The notes beneath the pieces are model-generated. The model was not told the origin of the DNA, ran no database searches, and saw nothing but the letters and a program-made list of their open reading frames with translations. The position numbers and the translations under genes are program-made. 64,000 bases of DNA from Shouchella clausii (GTDB taxonomy: Bacteria; Bacillota; Bacilli; Bacillales; Bacillaceae_D): the NCBI RefSeq assembly GCF_001598215.1, contig NZ_BCXJ01000003.1, positions 558,001 through 622,000 of the forward strand, written 5' to 3'. Each line of letters opens with the position of its first letter. Position 1 is the first letter of the stretch. Below, in pieces: positions 36,420 through 45,289 of the stretch.

Positions 36420-37361
36420 TTACCCAGCAATTTCTGGTTTTGGACGAAAGGACTGGTTAAAGTAAGCGACAGCTCCAATTAAATTGGCATCATTGCCAAA
36501 TCGGCATTTGCATAAATTAGGCCGCAAATTCGCCATTGAATTGGCTTTAATAAGCAAATCGATTTTCTCGTAAATACGTGGAATGTAATCGCTTCGTTCA
36601 CTAATTGCGCCGCCAATGAGAATCGCTTCTGGATCATAGGCAAATTGTAAATTATACAAGCCTACTGCCAAATAATAAAAATGCCGATCGACTTCCCTAC
36701 TAGCGACTTCATCACCATTTTCGGCCAGTTCAAATACGCGAACAGCATCGACATTTGTTCGTTTCGCAGCAGACACTCGTTTCGCCAGTTCAACTGGTGA
36801 TGTGATGCCGCTGAACGTTTCGCCGCCCTTATTCATAACCATGTAGCCAAATTCACCGCCGTAGCCATTCGCTCCTCGATGAAGGGTACCGTCCTTAATG
36901 ACCGCACCACCTATGCCCGATCCAGATACAACCATAATGATGTCTTTCATTTTTTTTGCACGCCCTAGCCACATTTCCGCAAGAGCCGCGCAGTTCGCAT
37001 CATTTTCAAAGCTGACTGCTAACTGCATGCACTCCTGTGCTTTCGGCTTAAATGGCACTTCATGCAAGTAAGGGATGGCGCTGCCGCCGTCGATAAACCC
37101 CGTTGTTTGGTTTGGTATTCCAGGCGTGCTGAATGCGGCGCCTGAAAGTGTATAATCAGCGGTATAACGACGTTTTATGTCTTGTAACAATTCAAACAAA
37201 AGCGCCATACTTGCTGGCGTCACATCGCTGCCCTTTTGCAATATGTCCCCTTTAGCTGTTACTACGCCATGTTTAATGGTCGTCCCGCCGATGTCGAATG
37301 CCAACAAATTCAGATGCTTTCTCTCCCTTCCAACAACTTCGCTAAAAGCCATTGTTTTCAA
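36420..37361 (-). CDS. ROK family sugar kinase
   Basis: About 313 residues (less if a later start is used). It has the phosphate-binding motif LAFDIGGTTIKHG, the catalytic Asp in FENDANCAALAE, and GSGIGGAVIKDG. The usual zinc motif CxCGxxGC is absent, as in the beta-glucoside kinase (BglK) branch of ROK proteins. The ATG at 37361 overlaps the GH1 gene by 20 bases and lacks a ribosome binding site. GGAAGGGAG further in could drive a non-ATG start (CTG or TTG) just before NLLAFDIGG. It would phosphorylate a free sugar or an imported disaccharide. Confidence 0.8.
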   Translation of the reverse strand: MKTMAFSEVVGRERKHLNLLAFDIGGTTIKHGVVTAKGDILQKGSDVTPASMALLFELLQDIKRRYTADYTLSGAAFSTPGIPNQTTGFIDGGSAIPYLHEVPFKPKAQECMQLAVSFENDANCAALAEMWLGRAKKMKDIIMVVSGSGIGGAVIKDGTLHRGANGYGGEFGYMVMNKGGETFSGITSPVELAKRVSAAKRTNVDAVRVFELAENGDEVASREVDRHFYYLAVGLYNLQFAYDPEAILIGGAISERSDYIPRIYEKIDLLIKANSMANLRPNLCKCRFGNDANLIGAVAYFNQSFRPKPEIAG

Positions 37362-38730
37362 TTACCGTTTTAAACCACCAGCCACTTTTCTTAACCGTCC
37401 GTTTGCCATCGTTTTCTAAATCAACAGACACAAATCCATAGCGGTTTTTATAAGCATTTGTCCACGACCAATTGTCCATAAACGTCCACAAATGGTACCC
37501 TTTCACATTGGCGCCCTCCGTCAGCGCTTTATGGAGCCAGCGCAAATGGTTCGAGATGAATTCAATTCGGTAATCATCTTGTATGACACCAGCTTCATCA
37601 CGAAACTTTTCTTCGCCTTCAACGCCCATTCCGTTTTCCGAAATAAAGCATTCGATATTTCCATAATGGTCCTTTACGTTCATCAATAAATCATAGATGC
37701 CTTTTTCGTAAATTTCCCAGCCACGATGGGGATTGATTTTTTTGCCAGGCATATCATAGCCATCAAAAAATGATCCAGGCATAAGCGGTCCCTCTCCTAT
37801 AGGCGTTTCTTTCGCTTTCACTCGCCGAGGTTGATAATAATTGATGCCTAGTAAGTCGACTGTGTTGGCGGCAATTAGCGCTTTGTCGCCTTCTTCTACA
37901 TGAGGCATAAGGCCATATTGTTTTAAAATTTCCACTAGTTCTTGCGGAAAAGTCCCTTTTACAGACGGATCGAGAAAAGAACGGTTAAAAAAAGCATCAG
38001 CGCGTTTAGCCGCTTCTACATCTCGTTCAATTTCCTCTGAACGAGGGTAGGATGGCGTTAAGTTTAAAATGATGCCGATTTTGCCTTCTTGCCCTAAACG
38101 GCGGTAGCGTTCAATTGCTAGAGCACTGGAAAGCATTGTATGGTAGCCAACTTGAACTGCCCGCTTGAAATCAACGACTTTCGGGTAATGAAACTCGTAT
38201 AAATAACCGCCTTCCACTGGCACAATCGGTTCATTATGGGTAAACCACGTTTTCACACGGTCCCCGAAATACGTAAAGCATATTTCTGCGTAACGAGCAA
38301 ATGCATACGCAACTTCACGGTTTTCAAAGCCGCCTATTTTCTGCATCGCCATTGGCATATCAAAGTGAAACAAGTTAACAAATGGCGTAATCCCTGCAGC
38401 AAGTAATTCATTAATGACTTGATCGTAAAAGTGAACGGCTTTTTCGTTCACCTCGCCATGTCCTGAAGGAATAAGCCTTGACCATGAGATTGAGAAACGA
38501 AATGAGGTATGGCCAAGTTTTTTCATCAAAGCAATGTCTTCTTTATAGCGATCATAAAATTGCGATGTTTTGGCTGGCCCTACCTCGTTAAAAAAACGGT
38601 TTGGCTCCGTTTCATACCAGTGATCCCAAATATTTTTGCCTTTGCCGTCACGGTCTGCCGCGCCTTCAATTTGCGTGGCCGACACAGCTGTCCCCCACCA
38701 AAAGTCCGGTGGAAACCGATACGTCGTCAT
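37342..38730 (-). CDS. GH1 beta-glycosidase, possibly 6-phospho-beta-glucosidase
   Basis: A 462-residue family 1 hydrolase. The acid/base is in FTHNEP (Glu167) and the nucleophile in ISENGMG (Glu365). In the C-terminal loop DNWSWTNAYKNRYGF, Ser422 and Tyr431 match positions that bind the phosphate in 6-phospho-beta-glycosidases (plain glucosidases have Glu and Phe). The phosphate lysine position holds Asn, with Lys one residue before. The substrate may thus be a 6-phospho- or a plain beta-glycoside. ATG 38730 follows GGGGAGAACG. It is the first gene of the operon. Confidence 0.87.
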   Translation of the reverse strand: MTTYRFPPDFWWGTAVSATQIEGAADRDGKGKNIWDHWYETEPNRFFNEVGPAKTSQFYDRYKEDIALMKKLGHTSFRFSISWSRLIPSGHGEVNEKAVHFYDQVINELLAAGITPFVNLFHFDMPMAMQKIGGFENREVAYAFARYAEICFTYFGDRVKTWFTHNEPIVPVEGGYLYEFHYPKVVDFKRAVQVGYHTMLSSALAIERYRRLGQEGKIGIILNLTPSYPRSEEIERDVEAAKRADAFFNRSFLDPSVKGTFPQELVEILKQYGLMPHVEEGDKALIAANTVDLLGINYYQPRRVKAKETPIGEGPLMPGSFFDGYDMPGKKINPHRGWEIYEKGIYDLLMNVKDHYGNIECFISENGMGVEGEEKFRDEAGVIQDDYRIEFISNHLRWLHKALTEGANVKGYHLWTFMDNWSWTNAYKNRYGFVSVDLENDGKRTVKKSGWWFKTVIENNGF

Positions 38731-38818
38731 CGTTCTCCCCTTTTCCAACGAATGTTGTTGTCTTATTCGTTTTTTAAGTTAACGTTTAAGTAAAAATAAA
38801 GATAAGATAACCTTAATA

Positions 38819-38832
38819 TGAAAGCGTTTACG
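38819..38832. promoter_or_regulatory. cre of the beta-glycan operon
   Basis: TGAAAGCGTTTACG matches the CcpA consensus at 13 of 14 positions. It is 90 bases upstream of the GH1 start, between the LacI terminator and the operon, a position typical for catabolite control. Confidence 0.6.
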
Positions 38833-38852
38833 AGTCAATAGGAAAAATGAAA

Positions 38853-38879
38853 ATAAAAAAACAGCTTTTTCAAGCTGTT
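38853..38879 (-). terminator. Terminator of the LacI regulator gene
   Basis: On the minus strand AACAGCTT and AAGCTGTT form a perfect stem (38860-38879) with a 4-base loop, followed by TTTTTTATTTTC. It separates the regulator from the operon it faces. Confidence 0.85.
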
Positions 38880-38901
38880 GGAAGAAGTACGTTTTAGTTG
38901 T

Positions 38902-39912
38902 TCAATCATGTTGAATGTTTTTAACAGATTCGCGGAAGACAATCGATCCTTTGATTAACATCCTGCCGTAGCCAACGCTGCCTTTATCGCCTTCAAGCTT
39001 TTCAATCATTCGTTTTGTGGCTACTTTGGCCATCTCTTCTACATCGACTTCCACTGTTGTTAAAGGCGGGGTCGACAATGTTGCGTAAATATCATTATCA
39101 AAGCCAACAACAGAGCAGTCTTCTGGGACACGGACCCCGCTATCCGTTAACTTTTTAATAAGCAAATAGCCTACGTGGTCGCAATTGCACACAAAAGCAG
39201 TCGGCAACGTTTCCGGCAATACGAAATCAATAAAACGGCCTGAATCATCCCGATCACTGACCAAGTTACGTTCATTGAAAGGGAGCCGGTGTTCTAGCAA
39301 CGATTTATACATTCCTAAAAAACGGTCTTGGATACTACTTGTTGTGTGAACATTGCCAACGAACCCAATTTCACGGTGACCTTGGCTAATTAAATAATTC
39401 GTCAACTCGTAAACAGCGTAAAAATTATCAGTAACGACCACATCTGCATTTAATTGATCCATATAAAAATCAAGGAATACAAGGGGCACGTTTTCTTTTA
39501 CTACATGTTCGATGTATTCTTTTTTTGGCTGGCCCAGTGCGATAACGCCGTCAGCTCTGTTTTCTAGAAATGCTTTCGGCAGCGTGAGCCGCTCTTCATC
39601 ATCAGAACTCAATATTTGCAAGATGCCATAGTAATCATAGGATTCAAGCACCGATATGATTTGCCTGTAAAACTTTAAATAAAATGCTTGCTCATCACCG
39701 GCGAATCGTTCAGGGATTAAAATGACGATATTATTGGTGCGCCCGCTTCTCATCGACTTAGCGGCCGCATGAAAGCGATAGCCCATTTCAGCAGCTATCT
39801 GCTTGATTTTTCGTTTCATATCATCGCTTACGCCTTCTTTATCATTCAGCGCTTTTGAGACCGTTACCGTACTCACACCAGCTTTTTTCGCGATATCACC
39901 CATCGTGACCAT
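38902..39912 (-). CDS. LacI family repressor of the beta-glycan operon
   Basis: A 336-residue LacI protein. The HTH is DIAKKAGVSTVTVSKAL, with the hinge KSMRSGRTNNI, followed by a periplasmic-binding-type effector domain (GIALGQPKKEY-type core, GFVGNVHTTSSI, SVVGFDNDIYA). ATG 39912 is preferred because AAGGAG lies just upstream. Its gene is directly upstream of the GH1-ROK-ABC-mannanase operon, so it is the expected regulator, with an oligosaccharide or sugar phosphate as inducer. Confidence 0.85.
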   Translation of the reverse strand: MVTMGDIAKKAGVSTVTVSKALNDKEGVSDDMKRKIKQIAAEMGYRFHAAAKSMRSGRTNNIVILIPERFAGDEQAFYLKFYRQIISVLESYDYYGILQILSSDDEERLTLPKAFLENRADGVIALGQPKKEYIEHVVKENVPLVFLDFYMDQLNADVVVTDNFYAVYELTNYLISQGHREIGFVGNVHTTSSIQDRFLGMYKSLLEHRLPFNERNLVSDRDDSGRFIDFVLPETLPTAFVCNCDHVGYLLIKKLTDSGVRVPEDCSVVGFDNDIYATLSTPPLTTVEVDVEEMAKVATKRMIEKLEGDKGSVGYGRMLIKGSIVFRESVKNIQHD

Positions 39913-39953
39913 CTTACCACTCCTTCTCACGTTCCAACTATAGTTTACCTTTT

Positions 39954-39966
39954 CAGAACGATTCTG
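39954..39966. promoter_or_regulatory. Palindrome upstream of the LacI gene, possible autoregulatory operator
   Basis: CAGAACGATTCTG is a perfect 5-bp-arm palindrome next to a TATAGT -10-like box on the minus strand. A similar site was not found in front of the operon itself, so the assignment is weak. Confidence 0.3.
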
Positions 39967-40026
39967 TTAAGCGAAGGATGGAGCGAGAAAATTTAACGAT
40001 AAAGTAACAACACGAACAGCAAGACC

Positions 40027-40055
40027 AACAGGAGCAGGTACAACCTGCTCCTGTT
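40027..40055 (-). terminator. Hairpin at the end of mupG
   Basis: AACAGGAGCAGGT (40027-40039) and ACCTGCTCCTGTT (40043-40055) form a perfect 13-bp stem with a 3-base loop that overlaps the mupG stop codon. The downstream T run is weak, but the stem is strong. Confidence 0.65.
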
Positions 40056-41112
40056 ATATCCATTTAAACTTCCACTTTTGCCCGCCTTTTATGCGCTTGA
40101 TTAACGGCATATCGTTGTCGATTACGCGGCCTAGCACATTTACTTTTTCATCAGCAGGCAAGTCTGTTTTTGTAATTTGTACTTCGCCTTGGTAACGGCC
40201 ATAACGGTTATTGTCGATTGTCACGGTGCCAATAGGTCGTGCCACCGTGTTTACCGGCGTTACATCTCGCTTTCCAATCGATGCGAAGGAACGAGACGAC
40301 TCCGACCTGAGAACATCACGGGCTGCATCTTTGCGGTTGCGGTGTTTTCCCTCTAAATCAACGACATTCTCACCCGCTGCCTGCACCCTCAACAGCACTG
40401 CTTTTTCATTATGATAGACGTGAAATTGCTCAAAGCTGCTATCAGACAAGCCCTTGTCGCCGACTAAAATCGTTTCAATGCCTTCGCCTTCATATAGATC
40501 AAGAAACGAGGCAAACGGCGACATCTCCCGATGGTCTTCAAGTGTCGGCAAACCCTTGAACAGCGGACCCCTTGGTACATCACCAGGGATAAACGCCATC
40601 ACCGAGAAGCCCATTTCAGAAAGAAATGTGTTTGTCTGCCGAAAGTCTTCTCGGCTTAACCCCGTCTCAGGGCGAGGGTAAAAATTGTGCCACACCTCGA
40701 CTTTGTTTGGATCGAGGCCAGCTTGGCGCAATGCGATGGCTTCCCTTTTATCGAGGGTGCTTGCATTTAAGACAATTTGCATCTCTTGTGATAGGCGCAC
40801 CACCGTCTCGTTCGCCACCCCATAATCGATACGCAGTCCTGTAACGCCCCACTCTTTTAAGTTGCTCGCTTGTTGCCATGACAAATTTAAATGTTTCATT
40901 GAGTCAGGCGACACATCGCATATGAGCCGCATATGATTCGCTTTGGCAAACTTTCCAACTTGCTTGAGTCGTTCTGCATACAAAGAAGCATCGTCTTCAG
41001 GGATGTGCAATGAAGTAAACAGTACATTAAATCCAGCGGCAGCGGCTTTTTTTAAATAAGCTTCTTGCTCTAAAAATGGCTGGCTGAGATAAACGGACAC
41101 ACCAAGCTCCAC
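40054..41112 (-). CDS. mupG: MupG-type 6-phospho-N-acetylmuramidase (DUF871)
   Basis: A 352-residue DUF871 protein. The N-terminal TIM-barrel part starts GVSVYLSQPF and contains TSLHIPEDD, GLRIDYG and EVWHNFYPRPETGLS. A C-terminal cyclophilin-like domain follows. MupG cleaves MurNAc-6-phosphate-GlcNAc inside the cell. It follows murQ and murP in one operon, which supports this role. It starts at GTG after GGAGGTGGGG. Confidence 0.88.
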   Translation of the reverse strand: MELGVSVYLSQPFLEQEAYLKKAAAAGFNVLFTSLHIPEDDASLYAERLKQVGKFAKANHMRLICDVSPDSMKHLNLSWQQASNLKEWGVTGLRIDYGVANETVVRLSQEMQIVLNASTLDKREAIALRQAGLDPNKVEVWHNFYPRPETGLSREDFRQTNTFLSEMGFSVMAFIPGDVPRGPLFKGLPTLEDHREMSPFASFLDLYEGEGIETILVGDKGLSDSSFEQFHVYHNEKAVLLRVQAAGENVVDLEGKHRNRKDAARDVLRSESSRSFASIGKRDVTPVNTVARPIGTVTIDNNRYGRYQGEVQITKTDLPADEKVNVLGRVIDNDMPLIKRIKGGQKWKFKWI

Positions 41113-41130
41113 TCTTTCCCCACCTCCAGC

Positions 41131-42483
41131 TTAAATGTCTTTCGCCATTTCTTCTTTAAAACCGAACATGTAGGTAAACAGAAAACCAAACAAATAAGCT
41201 AGCGCAATACCGCCTAAGTAGTAGAGGTATTTGCCTTCCGCAATTAACGGTGTAAGGGACAAGCCGGAAACGCCGATTCCTGTGGCGCCTGTGGTAAATA
41301 TTGCTTGCATGGCCCCGCCAACAGCTGCGCCTAAGCTGGCTGTCACAAACGGGCGTCCAAGTGGGAGCGTTACCCCGTAAAGCAACGGTTCCCCGATACC
41401 AAGGAAGCCAACAGGCAAGCCGCCTTTAATAATATTGCGCAGACGGGGATTCCGTGTTTTAACAAAGATAGCGATTGCTGCTCCAACCTGGCCTGCTCCT
41501 GCCATTGCTAAAATTGGTAACAGCGTTGTAAAACCGAATACATTAATGAGCTCGGCATGAATCGGCGTTAAGCCATGATGCAACCCAACCATGACTAGCG
41601 GAAGGAAAAAGCCTGCCATGAGCGCCCCAGCAATCGGCCCACCCATGTTTAAAATAAAGTGGATGCCAGATGTGATCCCATCCGATACAATACCGGCAAC
41701 TGGCATGATCGCATAAATCGATAAAAAGCCAACAATAATGACAGTAAACAGCGATGTGAAAATGATATCGACCGATTTCGGAATGACTTTGCGGATGTGG
41801 CGTTCAAAGAACGTCATTAACCATGCCGCAAAAATGACGCCAAACAATCCGCCGCGGCCTGGCACAAGGGCTTCACCAAATACAGTCACCTCAGCAAGGG
41901 CCGGGTTAAAAATGAACATCCCGGCAATCGCTCCTAGCACCGGTGTCCCGCCAAATTCTTTAGCCGTATTCCAGCCAACTACAATCGCCAAATACGTAAA
42001 TAGGCCGCCTCCTAAAATGGTCATTAGTAAGAGCCATGTATGCTCTTCTTTTTGCATGCCTGAGTTAATTAGAAAGTTGGCAACGCCATTAATGATTCCC
42101 GATGCGACGAGGCCTGGAATAAGGGGAATAAAAATATTCCCTAAGCTCCGCAAAAATTGTTTAAATGGTGTTTTGTTTTTCTTTTTCCGTTCTTCCTGTG
42201 CTTTGGCAGTCTGTTCTTCAAAAGACATTGACCCAGTGCGAGCGAGCTTTTTCATTTCTTCCGTAACGACATTGACGGTACCTGGGCCCACGACAATTTG
42301 CCATGTGTCGTCTTCAACGACTCCCATAACCCCTTCAATTTTCTTTAATGCATCCTGATTGACTAGGGCATCGTCTTTTACGGCAACACGGACACGCGTC
42401 ATACAATGAGTAAGGGAATCGACATTTCCTTTCCCGCCAATATGTTCAAGAATTTCTGAGGCCATGCGTTGTTCTTTGTTCAC
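41131..42483 (-). CDS. murP: N-acetylmuramic acid PTS transporter EIIBC
   Basis: A 450-residue PTS protein with an N-terminal EIIB domain (phospho-Cys in LTHCMTRVRV) and a C-terminal EIIC domain of about 10 helices (GLVASGIING, VGLHHGLTPIHAELI, FLGIGEPLLYGV). No EIIA domain is fused, so EIIA of the glucose type must come from elsewhere. It would take up MurNAc or MurNAc-containing disaccharides and phosphorylate them. It starts at GTG after GGGGAAACGT. It lies between murQ and mupG. Confidence 0.9.
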   Translation of the reverse strand: MNKEQRMASEILEHIGGKGNVDSLTHCMTRVRVAVKDDALVNQDALKKIEGVMGVVEDDTWQIVVGPGTVNVVTEEMKKLARTGSMSFEEQTAKAQEERKKKNKTPFKQFLRSLGNIFIPLIPGLVASGIINGVANFLINSGMQKEEHTWLLLMTILGGGLFTYLAIVVGWNTAKEFGGTPVLGAIAGMFIFNPALAEVTVFGEALVPGRGGLFGVIFAAWLMTFFERHIRKVIPKSVDIIFTSLFTVIIVGFLSIYAIMPVAGIVSDGITSGIHFILNMGGPIAGALMAGFFLPLVMVGLHHGLTPIHAELINVFGFTTLLPILAMAGAGQVGAAIAIFVKTRNPRLRNIIKGGLPVGFLGIGEPLLYGVTLPLGRPFVTASLGAAVGGAMQAIFTTGATGIGVSGLSLTPLIAEGKYLYYLGGIALAYLFGFLFTYMFGFKEEMAKDI

Positions 42484-42505
42484 ACGTTTCCCCTTCTTTC
42501 ACAAA

Positions 42506-43396
42506 TTATTTTTCTACCGTTTTGCGAATAAACCCTTTGGCGCTTTGTAGTTTCGTAAGCGCTTCATCATAAGAGCAATCGAGCAAAATCATCACAATGG
42601 CTGCCTTCACATGCCCATTTGCTTTTTCGTAGTAGTCGTCTGCTGTCTCGTAGGTTGAATCGGTTGCCTCCATAATAATCCGTTTGGCGCGCTCAACTAG
42701 TTTTTGGTTTGTCGGTTGTACATCCACCATTAAATTTTGATAGACCTTGCCAATCCCAACCATTGCTGTTGTTGAAATCATATTTAAAATGAGTTTTTGG
42801 GCTGTTCCTGCTTTTAAGCGAGTTGATCCAGTCAACACTTCCGGCCCAGTTTCTACTTCAATCGCAACAGCAGCGTATTGGCTCATTTTCGCCTCCTTGT
42901 TGCAAGCAATGGACACCGTGTTAGCCCCACGAGCCTGGGCTTCTTTCAACACGCCAATCGCGTATGGCGTGCGGCCGCTAGCCGCAAGAGCAATAACCGT
43001 ATCCTTGTCGCCTATATTTAAGCGGTTGCAATCATTTGCACCAGCACGCTCATCGTCTTCTGCTCCTTCGACTGCTTCTGTAAAAGCTTGCTCACCACCA
43101 GCGATTACGCCCCGTACCATTTCCGGTGTAACACCAAAAGTAGGTTTGCACTCAACAGCATCCAAGACACCTAGGCGTCCTGAAGTGCCAGCGCCAGCGT
43201 AAATGAGCCTTCCGCCCCGTTTGAAAGAGGCAACCACCAATTTAACTGCTTTTTCAATTTGCGGAAGTTGTTCTGCAATGGCTGTTGGCACTTTCGCATC
43301 TTCCGTATTCATCGTTTTTAAAATATCGTTGATCGGCATACTGTCAAGCGCCATTGTCGCTTGGTTGCGCGTTTCTGTTTTTAACTTATTAAGCAA
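42506..43396 (-). CDS. murQ: N-acetylmuramic acid 6-phosphate etherase
   Basis: About 296 residues. MurQ splits MurNAc-6-phosphate into GlcNAc-6-phosphate and D-lactate. It has the SIS-domain phosphosugar motif YAGAGTSGRLGVLDAVE, the catalytic-site region AFTEAVEGAEDD, and GVLKEAQARGANTVSI. TTG 43396, 6 bases after GAGGTG, is preferred; a GTG at 43405 lies inside that site. It is the first gene of murQ-murP-mupG. A palindrome upstream is the likely repressor site. Confidence 0.93.
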   Translation of the reverse strand: MLNKLKTETRNQATMALDSMPINDILKTMNTEDAKVPTAIAEQLPQIEKAVKLVVASFKRGGRLIYAGAGTSGRLGVLDAVECKPTFGVTPEMVRGVIAGGEQAFTEAVEGAEDDERAGANDCNRLNIGDKDTVIALAASGRTPYAIGVLKEAQARGANTVSIACNKEAKMSQYAAVAIEVETGPEVLTGSTRLKAGTAQKLILNMISTTAMVGIGKVYQNLMVDVQPTNQKLVERAKRIIMEATDSTYETADDYYEKANGHVKAAIVMILLDCSYDEALTKLQSAKGFIRKTVEK

Positions 43397-43475
43397 AACA
43401 TTCACCTCTTAATCAATAGCATGTTTATATGTTTATTATCGCTCCAAAGAAATAAAACGTCAGCATAATTTTAAT

Positions 43476-43502
43476 TTATTACGAAATAAAATTTCATAAT
43501 AA
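43476..43502. promoter_or_regulatory. Palindromic operator upstream of murQ
   Basis: TTATTACGAAAT and ATTTCATAATAA are 12-base arms with one mismatch, around a 3-base centre. The core GAAAT-N3-ATTTC is the style bound by RpiR/MurR-type regulators. An RpiR-type gene lies at 48700-49548. Confidence 0.5.
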
Positions 43503-43597
43503 CCATCCGTCTGGCTATTATTGTTTTCCTTATTTGATCGTGGTACTTTCTAAAAGATGACGGCTTTGTAGTGCAGTTGCATGATGGAGGGAAAACG

Positions 43598-45193
43598 ATG
43601 CGCAAAATACACGTTACGATCATTGCCCCTTATGAGGGCTTAGCAGAAATATTTAAACGAACACAAAACGAATTCGAACACCTCGATATGACAATCCATA
43701 TAGCTGACCTTCAGCAATCTTTGCCTCTTTTGACAACGGAAGTACAAGCGCAGACCGATCTATTCATTAGCCGTGGTGGAACGCCCAAAGTGATTCGCAC
43801 TCGGACAGAAAAACCTGTTGTTGAAGTTCCTATTTCTGGTTTTGATATTTTACGAATGATTTTGCTCATACAAGCGGAGCGGGAACAAACAGAAATTATT
43901 GCCTTTGAAAACATTTCCCTTAGCTTTACCAAGGTAACAGAGTTAATCGAAACCGATATTCCAATCACAGCAGTCACAAGGGAAGAAGAAGTGGAGCCAG
44001 CCATTATTGCCGCCAAGGCAGCCGGGCGAAAAATGATAGTCGGCGATGCCATTACAACCAGCTTAGCAAACAAACATGGGTTGGAAGGAATTTTGATTAC
44101 ATCTGGAGAAGAATCTGTAAGAACCGCACTTGAGCAAGCGGACCTTCTAGGCAAAAAGATGCATGACAGCAAGCAAGAGCATAAATATTTTCGTTCTGCC
44201 TTTTTTCAGTCTGGCCAGTTGCAGCTTTTGGCTGATGGAACTGGGCATGTGTTTGCTGTAAGCGACAAGCTACAAGAGAATCAAGCGGTGCTTAAAGCAG
44301 CCACCAGCCAGTTACATTCACTTATTCAACACAAAACGCACTCTGTCTTTACAGAAGTAGCTGGAACCTACGTTTGCTTTACTGTAAAAAATATTGGAAC
44401 TGAAAACGCATCGACTTGGCTGTTGACGACTACTACTCTCCACCAATCACTGCCAAAAGGAGCCACAGTATTTGAAGTGCCTCATTTATCCGTACCGCTC
44501 GTCCTCGGGGCAAACGATTCACTTTCCCGCGACTATGAAGCCGCTGCCGGCAAACATTCTGTAGCGCTTATTGGCAAAAACGGGTCTGGAGAACAAGCGC
44601 TTGCAAGAGGCCTTTTGCCAGGATTGGCCATTACATGCCGTGCAAAAGATTTATTGCAAATGCCTGATTTTGAAGCAAATGGGCTTTCCCTGTTTATTAC
44701 CCATGCGGAAGAACTTTCTACTACACAATGGAGACAACTAGAGGAAACGGTGCTTAAAACAACACCTTATGTCGTCCACAGCGAAAAACAGTTGTCTTTT
44801 TTAAACAACCTGCCAACTGTATCAATTCCGTCGCTGTGCGAACGCAAAGACGAATGGCCAGGCTTTTTAAGACGCTTAATCGCGGAAGCGAACCAGCTAT
44901 ATGGCAAGCAAATTATCGGCTACCGGGGCAGCATTCACCCAGCCATTATGGGAAATTTAAATTGGTTAAAGGAGTTCATCTTCGCAAAAGTTGTTGCTAC
45001 AAGCCAACCGTATATTGACTTTAGCGACAGTTGGTCGGAGAAAGGCTTTGCTCGAATTGATTTAGGGCAGACGCTGGAGGAAATGGAAAAAACGTTGATT
45101 AAACATGTACTTGAAGAGGAAGGCTATAACCAATCAAAAACAGCCGAACGTTTACAAATTAATCGAACAACATTGTGGAGAAAACTCAAATAA
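43598..45193 (+). CDS. PrpR_N-type regulator with degenerate AAA+ core and Fis HTH
   Basis: A 531-residue protein. Residues 1-about 190 match the PrpR N-terminal sensor domain (TDLFISRGGTP, EVPISGFDILRMI). The central region aligns only loosely with a sigma-54 AAA+ domain: Walker A is replaced by IGKNGSGEQAL, and no GAFTGA loop is present. A Fis-type HTH closes the protein (NQSKTAERLQINRTTLWRKL). It therefore probably works without sigma-54. ATG 43598 follows GGAGGGAAAACG. It is divergent from murQ and upstream of the acid-sugar operon it is expected to control. Confidence 0.85.
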   Translation: MRKIHVTIIAPYEGLAEIFKRTQNEFEHLDMTIHIADLQQSLPLLTTEVQAQTDLFISRGGTPKVIRTRTEKPVVEVPISGFDILRMILLIQAEREQTEIIAFENISLSFTKVTELIETDIPITAVTREEEVEPAIIAAKAAGRKMIVGDAITTSLANKHGLEGILITSGEESVRTALEQADLLGKKMHDSKQEHKYFRSAFFQSGQLQLLADGTGHVFAVSDKLQENQAVLKAATSQLHSLIQHKTHSVFTEVAGTYVCFTVKNIGTENASTWLLTTTTLHQSLPKGATVFEVPHLSVPLVLGANDSLSRDYEAAAGKHSVALIGKNGSGEQALARGLLPGLAITCRAKDLLQMPDFEANGLSLFITHAEELSTTQWRQLEETVLKTTPYVVHSEKQLSFLNNLPTVSIPSLCERKDEWPGFLRRLIAEANQLYGKQIIGYRGSIHPAIMGNLNWLKEFIFAKVVATSQPYIDFSDSWSEKGFARIDLGQTLEEMEKTLIKHVLEEEGYNQSKTAERLQINRTTLWRKLK

Positions 45194-45223
45194 TGTTGCT
45201 ATTTGCAACATTATTTGAGTTTT
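45181..45223 (+). terminator. 19-bp perfect hairpin overlapping the end of the PrpR-like gene
   Basis: AAAACTCAAATAATGTTGC (45181-45199) and GCAACATTATTTGAGTTTT (45205-45223) are perfect complements with a 5-base loop. The left arm encodes the last residues and the stop. It ends in TTTT, so it is most simply a terminator. It is close to the promoter at 45227. Confidence 0.7.
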
Positions 45224-45226
45224 GTA

Positions 45227-45254
45227 TTGCAATTTCCAAAAGAAAGCGTATCAT
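45227..45254 (+). promoter_or_regulatory. Promoter of the kdgT-DUF1537-pdxA2 operon
   Basis: TTGCAA (45227-45232) and TATCAT (45249-45254) are spaced by 16 bases. It is a moderate SigA-like match, with no -24/-12 element in the region, consistent with the regulator lacking a sigma-54 contact loop. Confidence 0.45.
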
Positions 45255-45273
45255 TTTTGCTGTAATCATTTCT

Positions 45274-45287
45274 TTTAAGCGTTTCCA
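45274..45287. promoter_or_regulatory. Possible cre before kdgT
   Basis: TTTAAGCGTTTCCA matches 12 of 14 positions of the CcpA consensus and lies downstream of the proposed -10 box, where a roadblock is plausible. Confidence 0.35.
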
Positions 45288-45289
45288 GC

